52,916 nt of DNA from an uncultured Saprospiraceae bacterium (lineage in GTDB: Bacteria; Bacteroidota; Bacteroidia; Chitinophagales; Saprospiraceae), in contig CALLXF010000065.1 of NCBI GenBank assembly GCA_938015805.1, forward strand, positions 1-52,916, read 5' to 3'. Under the pieces are notes generated by a model that did not search any database, was not told the origin of the DNA, and saw nothing but the letters and a program-made list of their open reading frames with translations. Each line of letters begins with the position of its first letter. Position 1 is the first letter of the stretch. Shown here piece by piece: positions 33,708 through 42,024 of this stretch. Position numbers and translations under genes: made by a program.

Positions 33708-33800
33708 CTCAGATAGAGAAATTTACAAGTAGAATAGGAACGTAATTCAAATATATAATTACATGTTATATATACCTTTTTTTAAAGACTAATAAAGAAA

Positions 33801-33831
33801 CAGGGCACCGTCGACGAATCGAAGTACCCTG
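33801..33831. repeat. Two-tier hairpin
   Basis: CAGGGCAC and GTACCCTG flank an inner TCGA-CGAA-TCGA. The outer stem has 7 of 8 pairs and the inner one 4 pairs around a CGAA loop. The G+C-rich hairpin stands out in AT-rich spacer between divergent genes. On the minus strand it is followed by TTTCTTT, so it might be a terminator of a short antisense transcript. It could equally be a regulator site. Confidence 0.45.
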
Positions 33832-34043
33832 CATAACCCCAAAAAACCAATTGAAAACATTCAATCTTTTGCTTTCTTTGTAAAAGCATATGTTTTAAAA
33901 CACCTACCTTGTTTATTGTACCTTAGAACAAAAAAGGTAAGGGTATGTTTGACTTATTATCATAAGACGTACGATTATAAGAAAGTCACTACGCGAATTA
34001 AAATTTTATCAAATTCATGGAACTTTTTAAGAATTAATATAGT

Positions 34044-35411
34044 TTGGCCAAAATCAAAAAAGCATTTATCTGTTCTTCTTGTGGGGCTCATTCGTCTAAA
34101 TGGGAAGGAAAATGCCACTCCTGTGGCGAATGGAATACCCTTATCGAGGAAATAATCTCTAAAGACACTAAGGAAGAGGAAAAGAGAAATGTCTGGAAAG
34201 AAGAAAAAGAATTAAAGCCCAGAAAATTATCAGAGATCGTATTTGCGGATACTCCTCGGATTGTTTTATCCGATAATGAGCTTAATAGAGTTCTGGGTGG
34301 AGGTATCGTCAGTGGATCTTTGATTTTGTTAGGAGGTCATCCAGGGATCGGGAAATCTACGTTGCTTTTACAGTTGGCTTTATCTATTCGTAAAAAATTA
34401 CTATATGTATCAGGTGAGGAAAGCGAGCAGCAAATAAAAATGCGTGCCGATCGGATCAGTGCTGAGAATAAAAATTGTTTTATACTCACTGAGACTAATG
34501 TTATGAAGGTTTTACAGCAGGCTAAGGCAGGAAAAGTAGACTTACTTGTAATCGATTCTATACAGACATTATCCAGTCCCTACCTAGACTCGACTCCAGG
34601 TAGTATATCACAGGTAAGAGAGTGTACAGGAGAGTTGCAGCGTTTTGCAAAGGAGACAAAGATTCCTGTTTTTGTAATTGGTCATATTACTAAAGATGGA
34701 CAAATTGCGGGGCCTAAATTACTAGAACACATGGTGGATGTAGTTCTCCAGTTTGAAGGAGATCGTAACCATGCGTATCGTATTTTACGGACTATAAAAA
34801 ATCGTTTTGGCTCTACAGATGAGATCGGTATCTATGAGATGCAGTCTACAGGTTTACGAGAAGTAAGTAATCCGTCAGAGTTATTTTTATCCCAGTCTGA
34901 GGAACAATTATCTGGAAGTAGTACAGCAGCAACCATAGAAGGATTAAGACCGATGCTCATAGAAACTCAGGCTCTTGTAAGTCCATCAGTATATGGTACA
35001 CCACAGCGATCGGCTACAGGTTTTGATCTAAGAAGACTTAGTATGCTAATGGCGGTTTTAGAAAAAAGATGCGGTTTGCCATTTGCCCAAAATGATGTAT
35101 TTCTAAATCTGGCAGGAGGGATAAAAGTAACGGATCCGAGTATCGATTTAGCGATCGTAACCTCACTGATCTCATCTTTGCAAGATATATCAGTGGGTAA
35201 AAAAATATGCTTTGCGGGAGAGGTGGGACTATCGGGAGAGATCAGAGCAGTGAATAGGGTAGAGCAACGAATCCAGGAGGCAGATCGACTGGGTTTTGAG
35301 CAAATATTTATTTCTAAATATAACGGCAAGGGGATCGATCAGTCTAAGTATGATATAGAGATCGTAACGCTTTCTAAGGTAGAAGATCTTTTAAGACAAA
35401 TTTTTACATGA
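34044..35411 (+). CDS. radA: DNA repair protein RadA
   Basis: 455 residues starting at TTG. The N-terminus MAKIKKAFICSSCG aligns with the invariant start of RadA, and there is no ATG near. The four-cysteine zinc finger is Cys10, Cys13, Cys24, Cys27. The RecA-like core has Walker A 'GGHPGIGKST' (about 97-106), Walker B 'DLLVIDSIQT' and the KNRFG motif 'KNRFGSTDEIGIYEM'. The C-terminal Lon-like domain has 'GGIKVTDPSIDLAI' and 'VGLSGEIRAV'. RadA drives branch migration in recombinational repair. It overlaps the next gene by four bases (ATGA), giving translational coupling with the DCC protein. Confidence 0.97.
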   Translation: MAKIKKAFICSSCGAHSSKWEGKCHSCGEWNTLIEEIISKDTKEEEKRNVWKEEKELKPRKLSEIVFADTPRIVLSDNELNRVLGGGIVSGSLILLGGHPGIGKSTLLLQLALSIRKKLLYVSGEESEQQIKMRADRISAENKNCFILTETNVMKVLQQAKAGKVDLLVIDSIQTLSSPYLDSTPGSISQVRECTGELQRFAKETKIPVFVIGHITKDGQIAGPKLLEHMVDVVLQFEGDRNHAYRILRTIKNRFGSTDEIGIYEMQSTGLREVSNPSELFLSQSEEQLSGSSTAATIEGLRPMLIETQALVSPSVYGTPQRSATGFDLRRLSMLMAVLEKRCGLPFAQNDVFLNLAGGIKVTDPSIDLAIVTSLISSLQDISVGKKICFAGEVGLSGEIRAVNRVEQRIQEADRLGFEQIFISKYNGKGIDQSKYDIEIVTLSKVEDLLRQIFT

Positions 35412-35815
35412 CTTTCGTCGAATTAGAACAAACATCCCATAAGTATCCCATTGTATTATACGATGGCTTTTGTTTTTTATGTGATAAAACCATTACTTAT
35501 CTTATCGATATAGATAAAGAGCGACAGCTCCGATACCATACGTTAGAGTCACAAAACACAAAACCTGATACAGTACAGTTATTTTATAAAGGTCAAATTT
35601 ATGAGCGATCAGATGTGTTAGTAGAAATTGCAAAAATTTTAAAATCTCCTTCTTTCATTATGCGAATGATAAAATATATTCCTAAGTCTATTAGAGATTT
35701 GGGGTATCGTATTATTGCTAAAAATAGGTATAGAATATGGGGTAAAAGTGAGACTTGCTTAATTCCCCAGCCCGACATCCAACAGTTATTTTTGCATTTA
35801 TCACAAAAAAAATAG
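35408..35815 (+). CDS. DCC-family thiol-disulfide oxidoreductase-like protein (DUF393)
   Basis: 135 residues. The motif 'VLYDGFCFLCDKTITYLID' (Cys22, Cys25) gives the DxxCxxC pattern that names the family. 'TVQLFYKGQIYERSDVLVEIAKIL' and 'YRIIAKNRYRIWGKSETC' complete it. The fold is thioredoxin-like but the reaction is not established. It has no signal peptide. It overlaps radA by four bases, so the two are expressed together although no functional tie is known. A 235-base spacer follows. Confidence 0.9.
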   Translation: MTFVELEQTSHKYPIVLYDGFCFLCDKTITYLIDIDKERQLRYHTLESQNTKPDTVQLFYKGQIYERSDVLVEIAKILKSPSFIMRMIKYIPKSIRDLGYRIIAKNRYRIWGKSETCLIPQPDIQQLFLHLSQKK

Positions 35816-35836
35816 TAATAAATCATATCATTTTAC

Positions 35837-35848
35837 GTCTATATAGAC
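35837..35848. promoter_or_regulatory. 12-bp perfect palindrome
   Basis: GTCTATATAGAC is a perfect palindrome 22 bases after the DCC gene stop. It has no following T-run, so it is more likely an operator-type site or chance than a terminator. A TATTTTTG at 35920-35927 in the same spacer is a -7-like element without an obvious gene. Confidence 0.2.
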
Positions 35849-36027
35849 TTAGTAAAGGGTAATGTATCATTCTAGTTTTTAAAACAAGGAAAAGTTTCAT
35901 GAACTCACAATTACACTATTATTTTTGCTAAGCTTACTTTTTAATGACCGATCAGAGAATTCCTTAGAACTAGATACCCGTTTTAGTATTTCTAATGCGT
36001 AATCTGGGTTTATATGATAGAACACCC

Positions 36028-36035
36028 TATTTTTG
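36028..36035 (+). promoter_or_regulatory. -7-like promoter element TATTTTTG
   Basis: Exact TAnnTTTG, ending 15 bases before the ATG at 36051 of the DUF6089 gene. A TTG that overlaps its last three bases is in frame but is not taken as the start. Confidence 0.5.
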
Positions 36036-36050
36036 CACCTTATATTTTCC

Positions 36051-36842
36051 ATGAGCAAATACATTTTTCTTTTTTATATACTTATCGTCCCGTTTACATT
36101 TCTGAATGGCCAGAAAGGGTGGGAAGCAGGAGCTTGGTTAGGGACTTCTTTTTATTTTGGTGATTTAAATACCAGACTAGATTTTACGGATCCAGGTCTT
36201 GCTGGTGGTCTAAATGGTCGTTATAACTTTAATACACGGATTTGTGCCAAAGGGTCACTGAGTTACGCAAAAGTCTATGCTTCTGATGAAGGATCTCCTA
36301 ATAACTTTGAGCGGAATAGAAATCTAAGTTTTAAGTCTAATATCATAGATTTTACGACCACAATCGAATTTAATTTCTTTGAGTACGTACATGGCAGTGA
36401 GGATTATTTTTTTACGCCCTATCTGATGACAGGTTTTTCTATTTTTAGATTTAACCCACAGGCCGAACTAAATGGGGTAACTTATAATCTTGCTGACTTT
36501 GATACCGAACTTGTGGATTATGGAACAGTAAGTGGTGGATTAACTATCGGAGGGGGATATAAATGGGATATCAATAGAAAGTGGAGTATAAATATAGAAG
36601 CCAGCTACCGTAAATTATTTACTGATTATCTAGATGATGTTAGTTCGGTTTATCCAAATTCCGCTCAACTAAGTAATGCAACGGCTATGGCTTTATCAGA
36701 TAGGTCAATAGTTCCGGATTTAGGATTACCAGGAAGACAAAGAGGAAATTCTAAGGATAATGATTCCTATGTTTTTTTTGGAGTATCTCTGATGAGATAT
36801 TTTGGAAGACTGGAGTGTCCTAAAATTTCTAACCCCGGATGA
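36051..36842 (+). CDS. DUF6089-type outer-membrane beta-barrel protein
   Basis: 263 residues with a signal peptide (MSKYIFLFYILIVPFTFLNG). The mature part begins 'WEAGAWLGTSFYFGDLNT', the hallmark of DUF6089, and continues with alternating strands such as 'ARICAKGSLSYAKVYAS'-like pairs, 'TPYLMTGFSIFRFNP', 'GGLTIGGGYKWDINRKWSINIEASYRKLFTDYLDDVSS' and a terminal 'YVFFGVSLMRYF'. It should form an eight-stranded or similar outer-membrane barrel of unknown role. Upstream codons to a TTG at 36033 overlap the promoter element. The stop overlaps the next ATG by four bases, coupling it with yjbQ. Confidence 0.88.
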   Translation: MSKYIFLFYILIVPFTFLNGQKGWEAGAWLGTSFYFGDLNTRLDFTDPGLAGGLNGRYNFNTRICAKGSLSYAKVYASDEGSPNNFERNRNLSFKSNIIDFTTTIEFNFFEYVHGSEDYFFTPYLMTGFSIFRFNPQAELNGVTYNLADFDTELVDYGTVSGGLTIGGGYKWDINRKWSINIEASYRKLFTDYLDDVSSVYPNSAQLSNATAMALSDRSIVPDLGLPGRQRGNSKDNDSYVFFGVSLMRYFGRLECPKISNPG

Positions 36843-37246
36843 TCCAGCAGATAGAGCTGGTACTCCCGCCTTATCCGAGAGGCTTTCATATCATAACAGA
36901 TCATATTACCGGTGAGATTAAATTACCAGAGACAGGGATCTTACATGTTTTTATAAAACATACCTCTGCTGGATTAACCATTAGCGAAAACGCAGATCCA
37001 GATGTAAGGATAGATTATGAATCTATATTTAATCAGCTCGTACCTGAAAATTTACCATTTTTAAAACACACTTTAGAAGGTCCAGATGATATGCCTGCTC
37101 ACATAAAAGCGTCACTAGTAGGATCAAGTGTCTCTATACCGATTACTAATGGACGCTTGAATCTGGGTACCTGGCAAGGCATTTATTTATGCGAATTTAG
37201 AAACAGAGGTGGAGCTAGGAGGCTGGTAGTTACGATTAGCAGTTAA
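36839..37246 (+). CDS. yjbQ: YjbQ family protein (UPF0047)
   Basis: 135 residues with the whole UPF0047 signature: 'GILHVFIKHTSAGLTISENADPDV', 'LKHTLEGPDDMPAHIKASL' and 'GTWQGIYLCEFRNRGGAR'. The conserved His/Glu/Asp cluster probably forms a metal or phosphate site. E. coli YjbQ has weak thiamine-phosphate synthase activity, and the physiological role is unsettled. It is cytoplasmic. It is coupled by ATGA overlap to the DUF6089 outer-membrane gene, an unexpected pairing for a cytosolic enzyme. The next gene starts 148 bases later with GTG. Confidence 0.93.
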   Translation: MIQQIELVLPPYPRGFHIITDHITGEIKLPETGILHVFIKHTSAGLTISENADPDVRIDYESIFNQLVPENLPFLKHTLEGPDDMPAHIKASLVGSSVSIPITNGRLNLGTWQGIYLCEFRNRGGARRLVVTISS

Positions 37247-37394
37247 TGATTTACAAAATGCAGCTGTAAATAAATGAATAGTAGTGTTAAAGCCTGTATA
37301 ATGGAGATAACCTGTTTTTGGTCTTTATTTTATCAACCTCATTTTATGGGTTCATCAGTATAATGTAGATATTAGCTTTTTAAATAATTTATAA

Positions 37395-38012
37395 GTGGCT
37401 TACATCGTAGAGGGTTGTCTTTTTGGATTAATGTTGGCAATAATGATAGGGCCGATATTTATTGCATTGACGCAGACAAGTATGGAAAAAGGAGCGTTAG
37501 CAGGAATGCTTGTAGGCTTAGGAGTCTGGATTAGTGATTTAATAATAGTGGCCTTAGCTTATGTTTTTATTAATTCCATTAGCGACACCATAGAAAGCGA
37601 TGCTTTTAAATTTTACTTAGGTATCTCTGGAGGTATTGTATTATTTATTTTCGGAGTAATGGCTTTTATAAAATCTGTCGATTTAGAAGTACAGACAAAA
37701 AAACATAGTTATCGTAATATGATAGGATATTGGTTAAAAGGATTTTTAGTAAATACTGTAAATCCGTTTACCTTTATTTTTTGGTTAGGTATCATTTCTA
37801 CATATGTGATCGGTAGGGAGATAACAGTACAGAATACTTGGATTTTTTTGACTAGTATTATTTTGACCATTATGATAACCGATGCACTTAAGGTCTTTGC
37901 TGCAAAGGCTATCAGAAATGTTTTAAATCAAAATCACATTTATTGGTTCTCTAAGATATCAGGATTTGGATTGATGGCTTTTGGAATATTCTTAGTGTAT
38001 AGAAGTCTTTAG
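37395..38012 (+). CDS. LysE/RhtB-family amino-acid exporter
   Basis: 205 residues with six membrane segments. 'GLMLAIMIGPIFIALTQTSMEKGALAGMLVGLGVWISDLI' is the usual first pair including the PxxxLxxxxxxxxG repeat element, and 'WLKGFLVNTVNPFTFIFWLGI' matches the conserved second half (NPxxxxFW). The family exports lysine, homoserine or other small solutes. The substrate is not predictable. The start is GTG with 'MAYIVEGCLFGLML'. There is no other transporter gene nearby. A -7-like element is placed right after its stop for the downstream gene. Confidence 0.9.
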   Translation: MAYIVEGCLFGLMLAIMIGPIFIALTQTSMEKGALAGMLVGLGVWISDLIIVALAYVFINSISDTIESDAFKFYLGISGGIVLFIFGVMAFIKSVDLEVQTKKHSYRNMIGYWLKGFLVNTVNPFTFIFWLGIISTYVIGREITVQNTWIFLTSIILTIMITDALKVFAAKAIRNVLNQNHIYWFSKISGFGLMAFGIFLVYRSL

Positions 38013-38020
38013 TATTTTTG
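38013..38020 (+). promoter_or_regulatory. -7-like promoter element TATTTTTG
   Basis: Exact TAnnTTTG directly after the LysE-like stop and 18 bases before the GTG start at 38039. It would serve the 38039-39780 gene pair. Confidence 0.45.
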
Positions 38021-38038
38021 TTTTAAACAAATTATTTA

Positions 38039-38824
38039 GTGAAGCGATATTATCTATTAGGGTCATTTTTACTTTTTAGTGTTTTACTTTTAGCACAAAA
38101 TAAAGAAGTCCCTTTTTCAACGGGTATCGGCCTCGGTGTTGATATTATTTCAAATAAGGATAATGCTGCATCTCCATTAAGTTACTCTGGATTTGGTTTA
38201 CCTATAGGTATTAATGGTCTCAAAGTAAACAAGAAGTGGCTTCACCATTTTGAAGCACTATTTATAATTCCTGCAATAACAAATAATTACCTATTATCAT
38301 CAGTTGTAAATACTCAATTAAATAGCTGGACAAAAGTAAATATATCTTATCAAGCACTTAGGTGTATAGGATCAGATTCTTTGAGCTATCTAGGTGTGCA
38401 ACTGAAAAGTGATTTTTTTTATAGAGAGTACGACTTTTTAGATGGTATGAGTTGGGAGTTAGTAAATGGACTGAATATTAATTTTGCTCGAAAAATATCA
38501 ATCTCTGATAATTCATTTTTTTTAACCCAGATAAATATTCCCATAATAGCTTATATAAATAGAAAAAGCTCTCTCACCTTTGATGAGATTTTTTTAGATG
38601 ATTTTTATAATAAAGGGCCTCTGAGTTTATTCAAATATGGAACTTGGCAATTTAATTTCGACAAATGGATAGCTGTCGAGTTTAACCTTCTTTTCCATAA
38701 AAAATTATCCAATCGTTTAAATTTATTAAGTAAAATAGGAGTAAATTATTATGCTATCCATTTTCCCGAAAAAGTTTATAATCTAAACATACCTATCTCA
38801 TGTTATCTAAATTATCAATTTTAA
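38039..38824 (+). CDS. Putative outer-membrane barrel-like protein
   Basis: 261 residues from a GTG start. A signal peptide (MKRYYLLGSFLLFSVLLLAQ) is followed by alternating hydrophobic/polar strands with aromatic girdles, e.g. 'STGIGLGVDIISN', 'WTKVNISYQALRCIG', 'YLGVQLKSDFFYREYDF', 'WIAVEFNLLFHKKL' and a terminal 'CYLNYQF'. The final Phe suits an outer-membrane beta-barrel. No named family is recognised. It overlaps the S41-like lipoprotein gene by 25 bases, so the two are probably a functional pair. Confidence 0.7.
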   Translation: MKRYYLLGSFLLFSVLLLAQNKEVPFSTGIGLGVDIISNKDNAASPLSYSGFGLPIGINGLKVNKKWLHHFEALFIIPAITNNYLLSSVVNTQLNSWTKVNISYQALRCIGSDSLSYLGVQLKSDFFYREYDFLDGMSWELVNGLNINFARKISISDNSFFLTQINIPIIAYINRKSSLTFDEIFLDDFYNKGPLSLFKYGTWQFNFDKWIAVEFNLLFHKKLSNRLNLLSKIGVNYYAIHFPEKVYNLNIPISCYLNYQF

Positions 38825-39780
38825 TTTCAGTAATATTATTTCTTGGATGCCGATCTAATAATTTAGAGTACAGTAAAAAAGAAGCCTTTGATGAATTAAC
38901 TCAAAGTGTTTCAAGGTATTCTGCTTCTATTGACTCGCGGGAAATAAACTGGGATAGTTTAGTTGAGCATTACGACTCTCGTGTAAATGAAGATTTATCA
39001 GAAAAAGAATTTTTTGAACTTATCATGGACATGCTTTTAGAGTTTAGGGATCCTCATGTTCATTTAATCTCTTCTTTTGACACGATGTATTCTATTGATT
39101 ATTTAGGATATTCCCGCAACAATGATGAGTTGGTTACTAGCCAATATATATCAAACATAGTTACACATTCTGCAAATATAAAATCAGGGTATATTAATGA
39201 TAGTTTGGGTTATTTGTTTTGCTCTGATTTTAAAGGAGATTTAAATATTAATAATGACATTTATGAAAGTATCATTTCTCAATTTTCAGAAACTAAAGGT
39301 TTAATCTTAGATTTTAGAGTCAATGATGGAGGTAGTGTTTATAATGCCCAGAATCTTCTAAATAAATTTACTGCCCAGAGAACTTTATGGCATACTACTC
39401 AAAATAGAAATTTAAATGGTTTTGACGATAAATACGAGTGGTACCTAGATCCGGATCCTGTTATTTTTTATCCTAATAAAATTGTGGTACTTAATGGAAG
39501 GTATACTATTAGTGCTGGAGAACGTTTTGCTATCGGTGCTAAAATTTTAAATAATATTGAGATTGTTGGAGATACTACTTCTAATACTCAAGGATCTGTT
39601 TTGGGTCGAGAAATGATAAATGGATGGAAATATAACTTAACCTTTGAGAAATGTTTAGACCCTAATGGAATAAACTATGGTGGAAAAGGAATACCTCCAG
39701 ATCATCTAATTAATTCTAATAATGCGTTTATAAACAACCGAGATAACGTTTTAGAGAAGGCCATTAAACTATTTAACTAA
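38800..39780 (+). CDS. S41 (C-terminal processing peptidase)-like lipoprotein
   Basis: 326 residues. Lipobox FLGC (Cys17). The helical N-terminus leads to 'FRDPHVHLISSF', equivalent to the RDxHxxL loop of tricorn-type S41 proteins. Then come a beta-rich region, 'GLILDFRVNDGGSVYNAQ' (core S41 motif), 'KIVVLNGRYTISAGERFAI' with the likely nucleophile Ser in TISAGE, and a 'KGIPPDHLI' tail. A PDZ domain is not evident. It may process or degrade surface protein. It shares 25 bases with the upstream barrel-like gene. Codon and composition are more AT-rich than the trp region, as for other lineage-specific lipoproteins here. Confidence 0.8.
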   Translation: MLSKLSILISVILFLGCRSNNLEYSKKEAFDELTQSVSRYSASIDSREINWDSLVEHYDSRVNEDLSEKEFFELIMDMLLEFRDPHVHLISSFDTMYSIDYLGYSRNNDELVTSQYISNIVTHSANIKSGYINDSLGYLFCSDFKGDLNINNDIYESIISQFSETKGLILDFRVNDGGSVYNAQNLLNKFTAQRTLWHTTQNRNLNGFDDKYEWYLDPDPVIFYPNKIVVLNGRYTISAGERFAIGAKILNNIEIVGDTTSNTQGSVLGREMINGWKYNLTFEKCLDPNGINYGGKGIPPDHLINSNNAFINNRDNVLEKAIKLFN

Positions 39781-39983
39781 AATTAGAGAACAAGGTCTCA
39801 TTTATGTTTAATACAAAAGTTTCAGCAACTATCTAAAAGAAAAGTATCTCTTTCCTAGTTCTCTAAAATATCTGAAATAGGTTTAATCTTAAGTGGAATA
39901 ATTCTCATGATAAGATGCTTTAAAATATATTCCTCTATTTAGAGTCGACTATCTAAAAGTCTAAAATCTATAAATCTAAGTAT

Positions 39984-40709
39984 CTATCTAGACCACAAAT
40001 TATATTTCATAATACAGTAGATCGCTCTTACCCCATCTTTCCAGTTGATTTTTTTTCCTTCAGCATAGGTACGACCATAGTAGGAGATACCGACTTCGTA
40101 GATACGGACATCTTTTATTCTGGAAACTTTTGCAGTTACTTCTGGCTCAAAACCAAAACGCTGTTCTTGTAGTTTTACTGATTTTACGATATCAGATCTC
40201 CACATTTTATAGCAGGTTTCCATATCTGTAAGATTAAGATTAGTCATGGCATTAGAGATGGCGGTTAGCCATTTATTACCTATCGAGTGCCAGAAAAATA
40301 ATATTCGATGAGGCTTACCTCCGATAAAACGGCTCCCGTAAACGACATCTGCAAAATCATCTAAGATCGGCTGTAGAAGAATATTAAATTCGTGAGGATC
40401 ATATTCTAAATCTGCATCCTGTACTACTATAAAATCACCGACAGCTTTATCGATACCTGTGTGTAAAGCTGCACCTTTTCCCTTGTTTACATCGTGTTTA
40501 TAATAGCTTAATTGGACTGTAGGATTTGCTTTTTGGAAGCTTAGGATTTTATCTTCTGTGTCATCTGATGAACAATCATTCACTACTACGAGTTCTTTAG
40601 TAAGTCCACCTATGAGATCGACAGATACTACTTTGTTTAATATATTAAGAATTGTTGCACTCTCATTGTAGGCAGGAATGATAATTGAAAGTTTTTTAGT
40701 AGAAGTCAA
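39984..40709 (-). CDS. Family 2 glycosyltransferase, polyprenyl-phosphate mannosyl/glucosyltransferase type
   Basis: 241 residues. GT-A fold with 'KLSIIIPAYNESATILNILNKV', 'ELVVVNDCSSDDTEDKI', the 'GKGAALHTGID' and 'VVQDADLEYDPHEF' motif (DxD equivalent), and 'YGSRFIGGKPHR'. This is the DPM1/GtrB-like subgroup that charges polyprenyl phosphate with a sugar, with no C-terminal membrane segments. Its product could feed GT-C enzymes such as those at 4572 and 24007. It is divergent from the flavo-iron-sulfur reductase gene by 40 bases. Confidence 0.9.
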   Translation of the reverse strand: MTSTKKLSIIIPAYNESATILNILNKVVSVDLIGGLTKELVVVNDCSSDDTEDKILSFQKANPTVQLSYYKHDVNKGKGAALHTGIDKAVGDFIVVQDADLEYDPHEFNILLQPILDDFADVVYGSRFIGGKPHRILFFWHSIGNKWLTAISNAMTNLNLTDMETCYKMWRSDIVKSVKLQEQRFGFEPEVTAKVSRIKDVRIYEVGISYYGRTYAEGKKINWKDGVRAIYCIMKYNLWSR

Positions 40710-40749
40710 TAGAAGAAATTTTAATTTTAAGCTCTAAAATAAGAAAGTG

Positions 40750-41856
40750 ATGAGTAGTAATTTTTACGATGTCAAAGTTGAGAAAGTAATTAGAGAAACA
40801 CATGATTCTAAGTCATTATATTGTAATATAACACCAGAAATAAAAGAGGCATTCCAGTATAAAGCGGGACAGTATCTAACCTTAAGATTTGAGATAGAGG
40901 GTTTGGAATATCGAAGAGCTTATTCTATCTGTACGAGTCCACTTAAAAACACTCTGGCGGTTACAGTAAAAAGGGTAGAAAATGGTATCGTTTCTAACCA
41001 TATAAATGATCATATCGAGGAAGGTCATACGATATCCGTCATGCCACCAGAAGGGAAATTTGTCGTAAAAATGGATCATAGTGCAAAGAAAGATTATTAC
41101 TTTTTTGCAGGTGGATCGGGGATTACACCGATGATGTCGATCATACAAACCATACTGGAGGAAGAGCCTAAAAGTTCTTGTTATTTATTATATGGTAACA
41201 GAGATAAAGAGAGCATTATTTTTAATGACGATCTAGAGAAATTAGAATCTACTTATCAGGGTCAGTTTTTTGTGAGACATATTTTGAGTAGTCCTAAAAA
41301 AGAATCTGCTGGAGGCATTGGTGGATTATTTGGAAAGAAAAAAACCTTGTGGAAAGGATGGTCTGGATTTATGGATCAGGAAAAACTAAGTAAATTTTTA
41401 GAAGAACATCCTAAAAAAGGAGATGCTCAGAAATATCTCATCTGCGGCCCTAGTGTAATGATGGACATGGTAAAAAGTAGCTTGGTAAAATCAAAGGTTC
41501 CGGAAAAAGAGATTATGGTAGAATATTTTTCTAGTCCAGCAGAAAATGGGTCAGATAAAAAATCATCAGTTTTTACGGGAGCAAGTAAACTAAAAGTACG
41601 ACTAGAAGGAATCGATCACAACATAGAAATAAACGATGATACGAATATCTTGGATGCTATGATTAACAGCGGAACAGAGCCACCTTACTCATGTACGAGT
41701 GGAGCATGTTCTACTTGTATGGCAAAAGTGACGAAAGGGACTGTAGAAATGGATTCTTGTTTTGCCTTGGACGATGATGAGGTCGCAGATGGATTTATAC
41801 TTACTTGTCAGGCACATCCTACTTCGACTGAGGTAGAACTGACCTTTGATGTTTAG
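40750..41856 (+). CDS. FAD/2Fe-2S oxidoreductase, PaaE-like (ferredoxin-NADP reductase type)
   Basis: 368 residues. The FAD domain has '[10 protein letters not shown]' (RxYS), the NAD(P) domain '[13 protein letters not shown]' and '[11 protein letters not shown]', and the C-terminal plant-type [2Fe-2S] domain '[15 protein letters not shown]' plus 'LTCQAHP'. It fits the reductase component of phenylacetyl-CoA epoxidase but no paaABCD genes are near. In Bacteroidota such stand-alone paralogs probably pass electrons to desaturases or monooxygenases. There is an unusual Gly-rich Lys insertion ([11 protein letters not shown]) between the NAD subdomains. The true start is the ATG at 40750. The GTG three bases upstream is less likely. 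Confidence 0.92.
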   Translation: MSSNFYDVKVEKVIRETHDSKSLYCNITPEIKEAFQYKAGQYLTLRFEIEGLEYRRAYSICTSPLKNTLAVTVKRVENGIVSNHINDHIEEGHTISVMPPEGKFVVKMDHSAKKDYYFFAGGSGITPMMSIIQTILEEEPKSSCYLLYGNRDKESIIFNDDLEKLESTYQGQFFVRHILSSPKKESAGGIGGLFGKKKTLWKGWSGFMDQEKLSKFLEEHPKKGDAQKYLICGPSVMMDMVKSSLVKSKVPEKEIMVEYFSSPAENGSDKKSSVFTGASKLKVRLEGIDHNIEINDDTNILDAMINSGTEPPYSCTSGACSTCMAKVTKGTVEMDSCFALDDDEVADGFILTCQAHPTSTEVELTFDV

Positions 41857-41888
41857 AAATTGAGTTGTTATTTTAGAAGGTATAATTT

Positions 41889-41905
41889 ATTGGCTTTAAG
41901 CCAAT
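41889..41905. repeat. 7-bp inverted repeat, possible terminator or gene remnant
   Basis: ATTGGCT-TTA-AGCCAAT is a perfect hairpin 33 bases after the reductase stop, with no T-run. Almost the same 17-18 bases recur at 42067-42084 inside the sorting-domain coding sequence of the next gene (IIGLKANG), and the minus strand around the hairpin can be read as a similar short peptide. It may be a decayed copy of that gene end. Confidence 0.3.
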
Positions 41906-42024
41906 GATAACACTGCAAGTAATGATTATAATCTAAGCACTTAAAAATTTACAATAGTTTTTTTCCAGAGCTTATTTCTGACTCACTAGCATACCTGTAA
42001 AAAACTAAAATTATTTTATCGCAA

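Larger units (their letters stand above)
33662..34043. other. Divergent intergenic stretch
   Basis: 382 bases between the FG-GAP gene (minus) and radA (plus). No coding frame with family signal was found (a frame from 33916 that runs into radA is a shadow). It carries a minus-strand -7-like element and a structured inverted repeat, both listed separately. The rest is AT-rich with no recognisable element. Confidence 0.6.

Noticed and set aside
34044-34046. Reading the TTTG before radA as a -7 element and moving the start downstream
   Set aside because: Residues right after the TTG match the conserved RadA N-terminus and zinc finger, no nearby ATG exists, and the TAnn part of the element does not fit.
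40750-41856. Phenylacetate degradation locus
   Set aside because: Only a PaaE-like reductase is present. No paaABCD, paaK or ring-opening genes are in the window, so no pathway is claimed.
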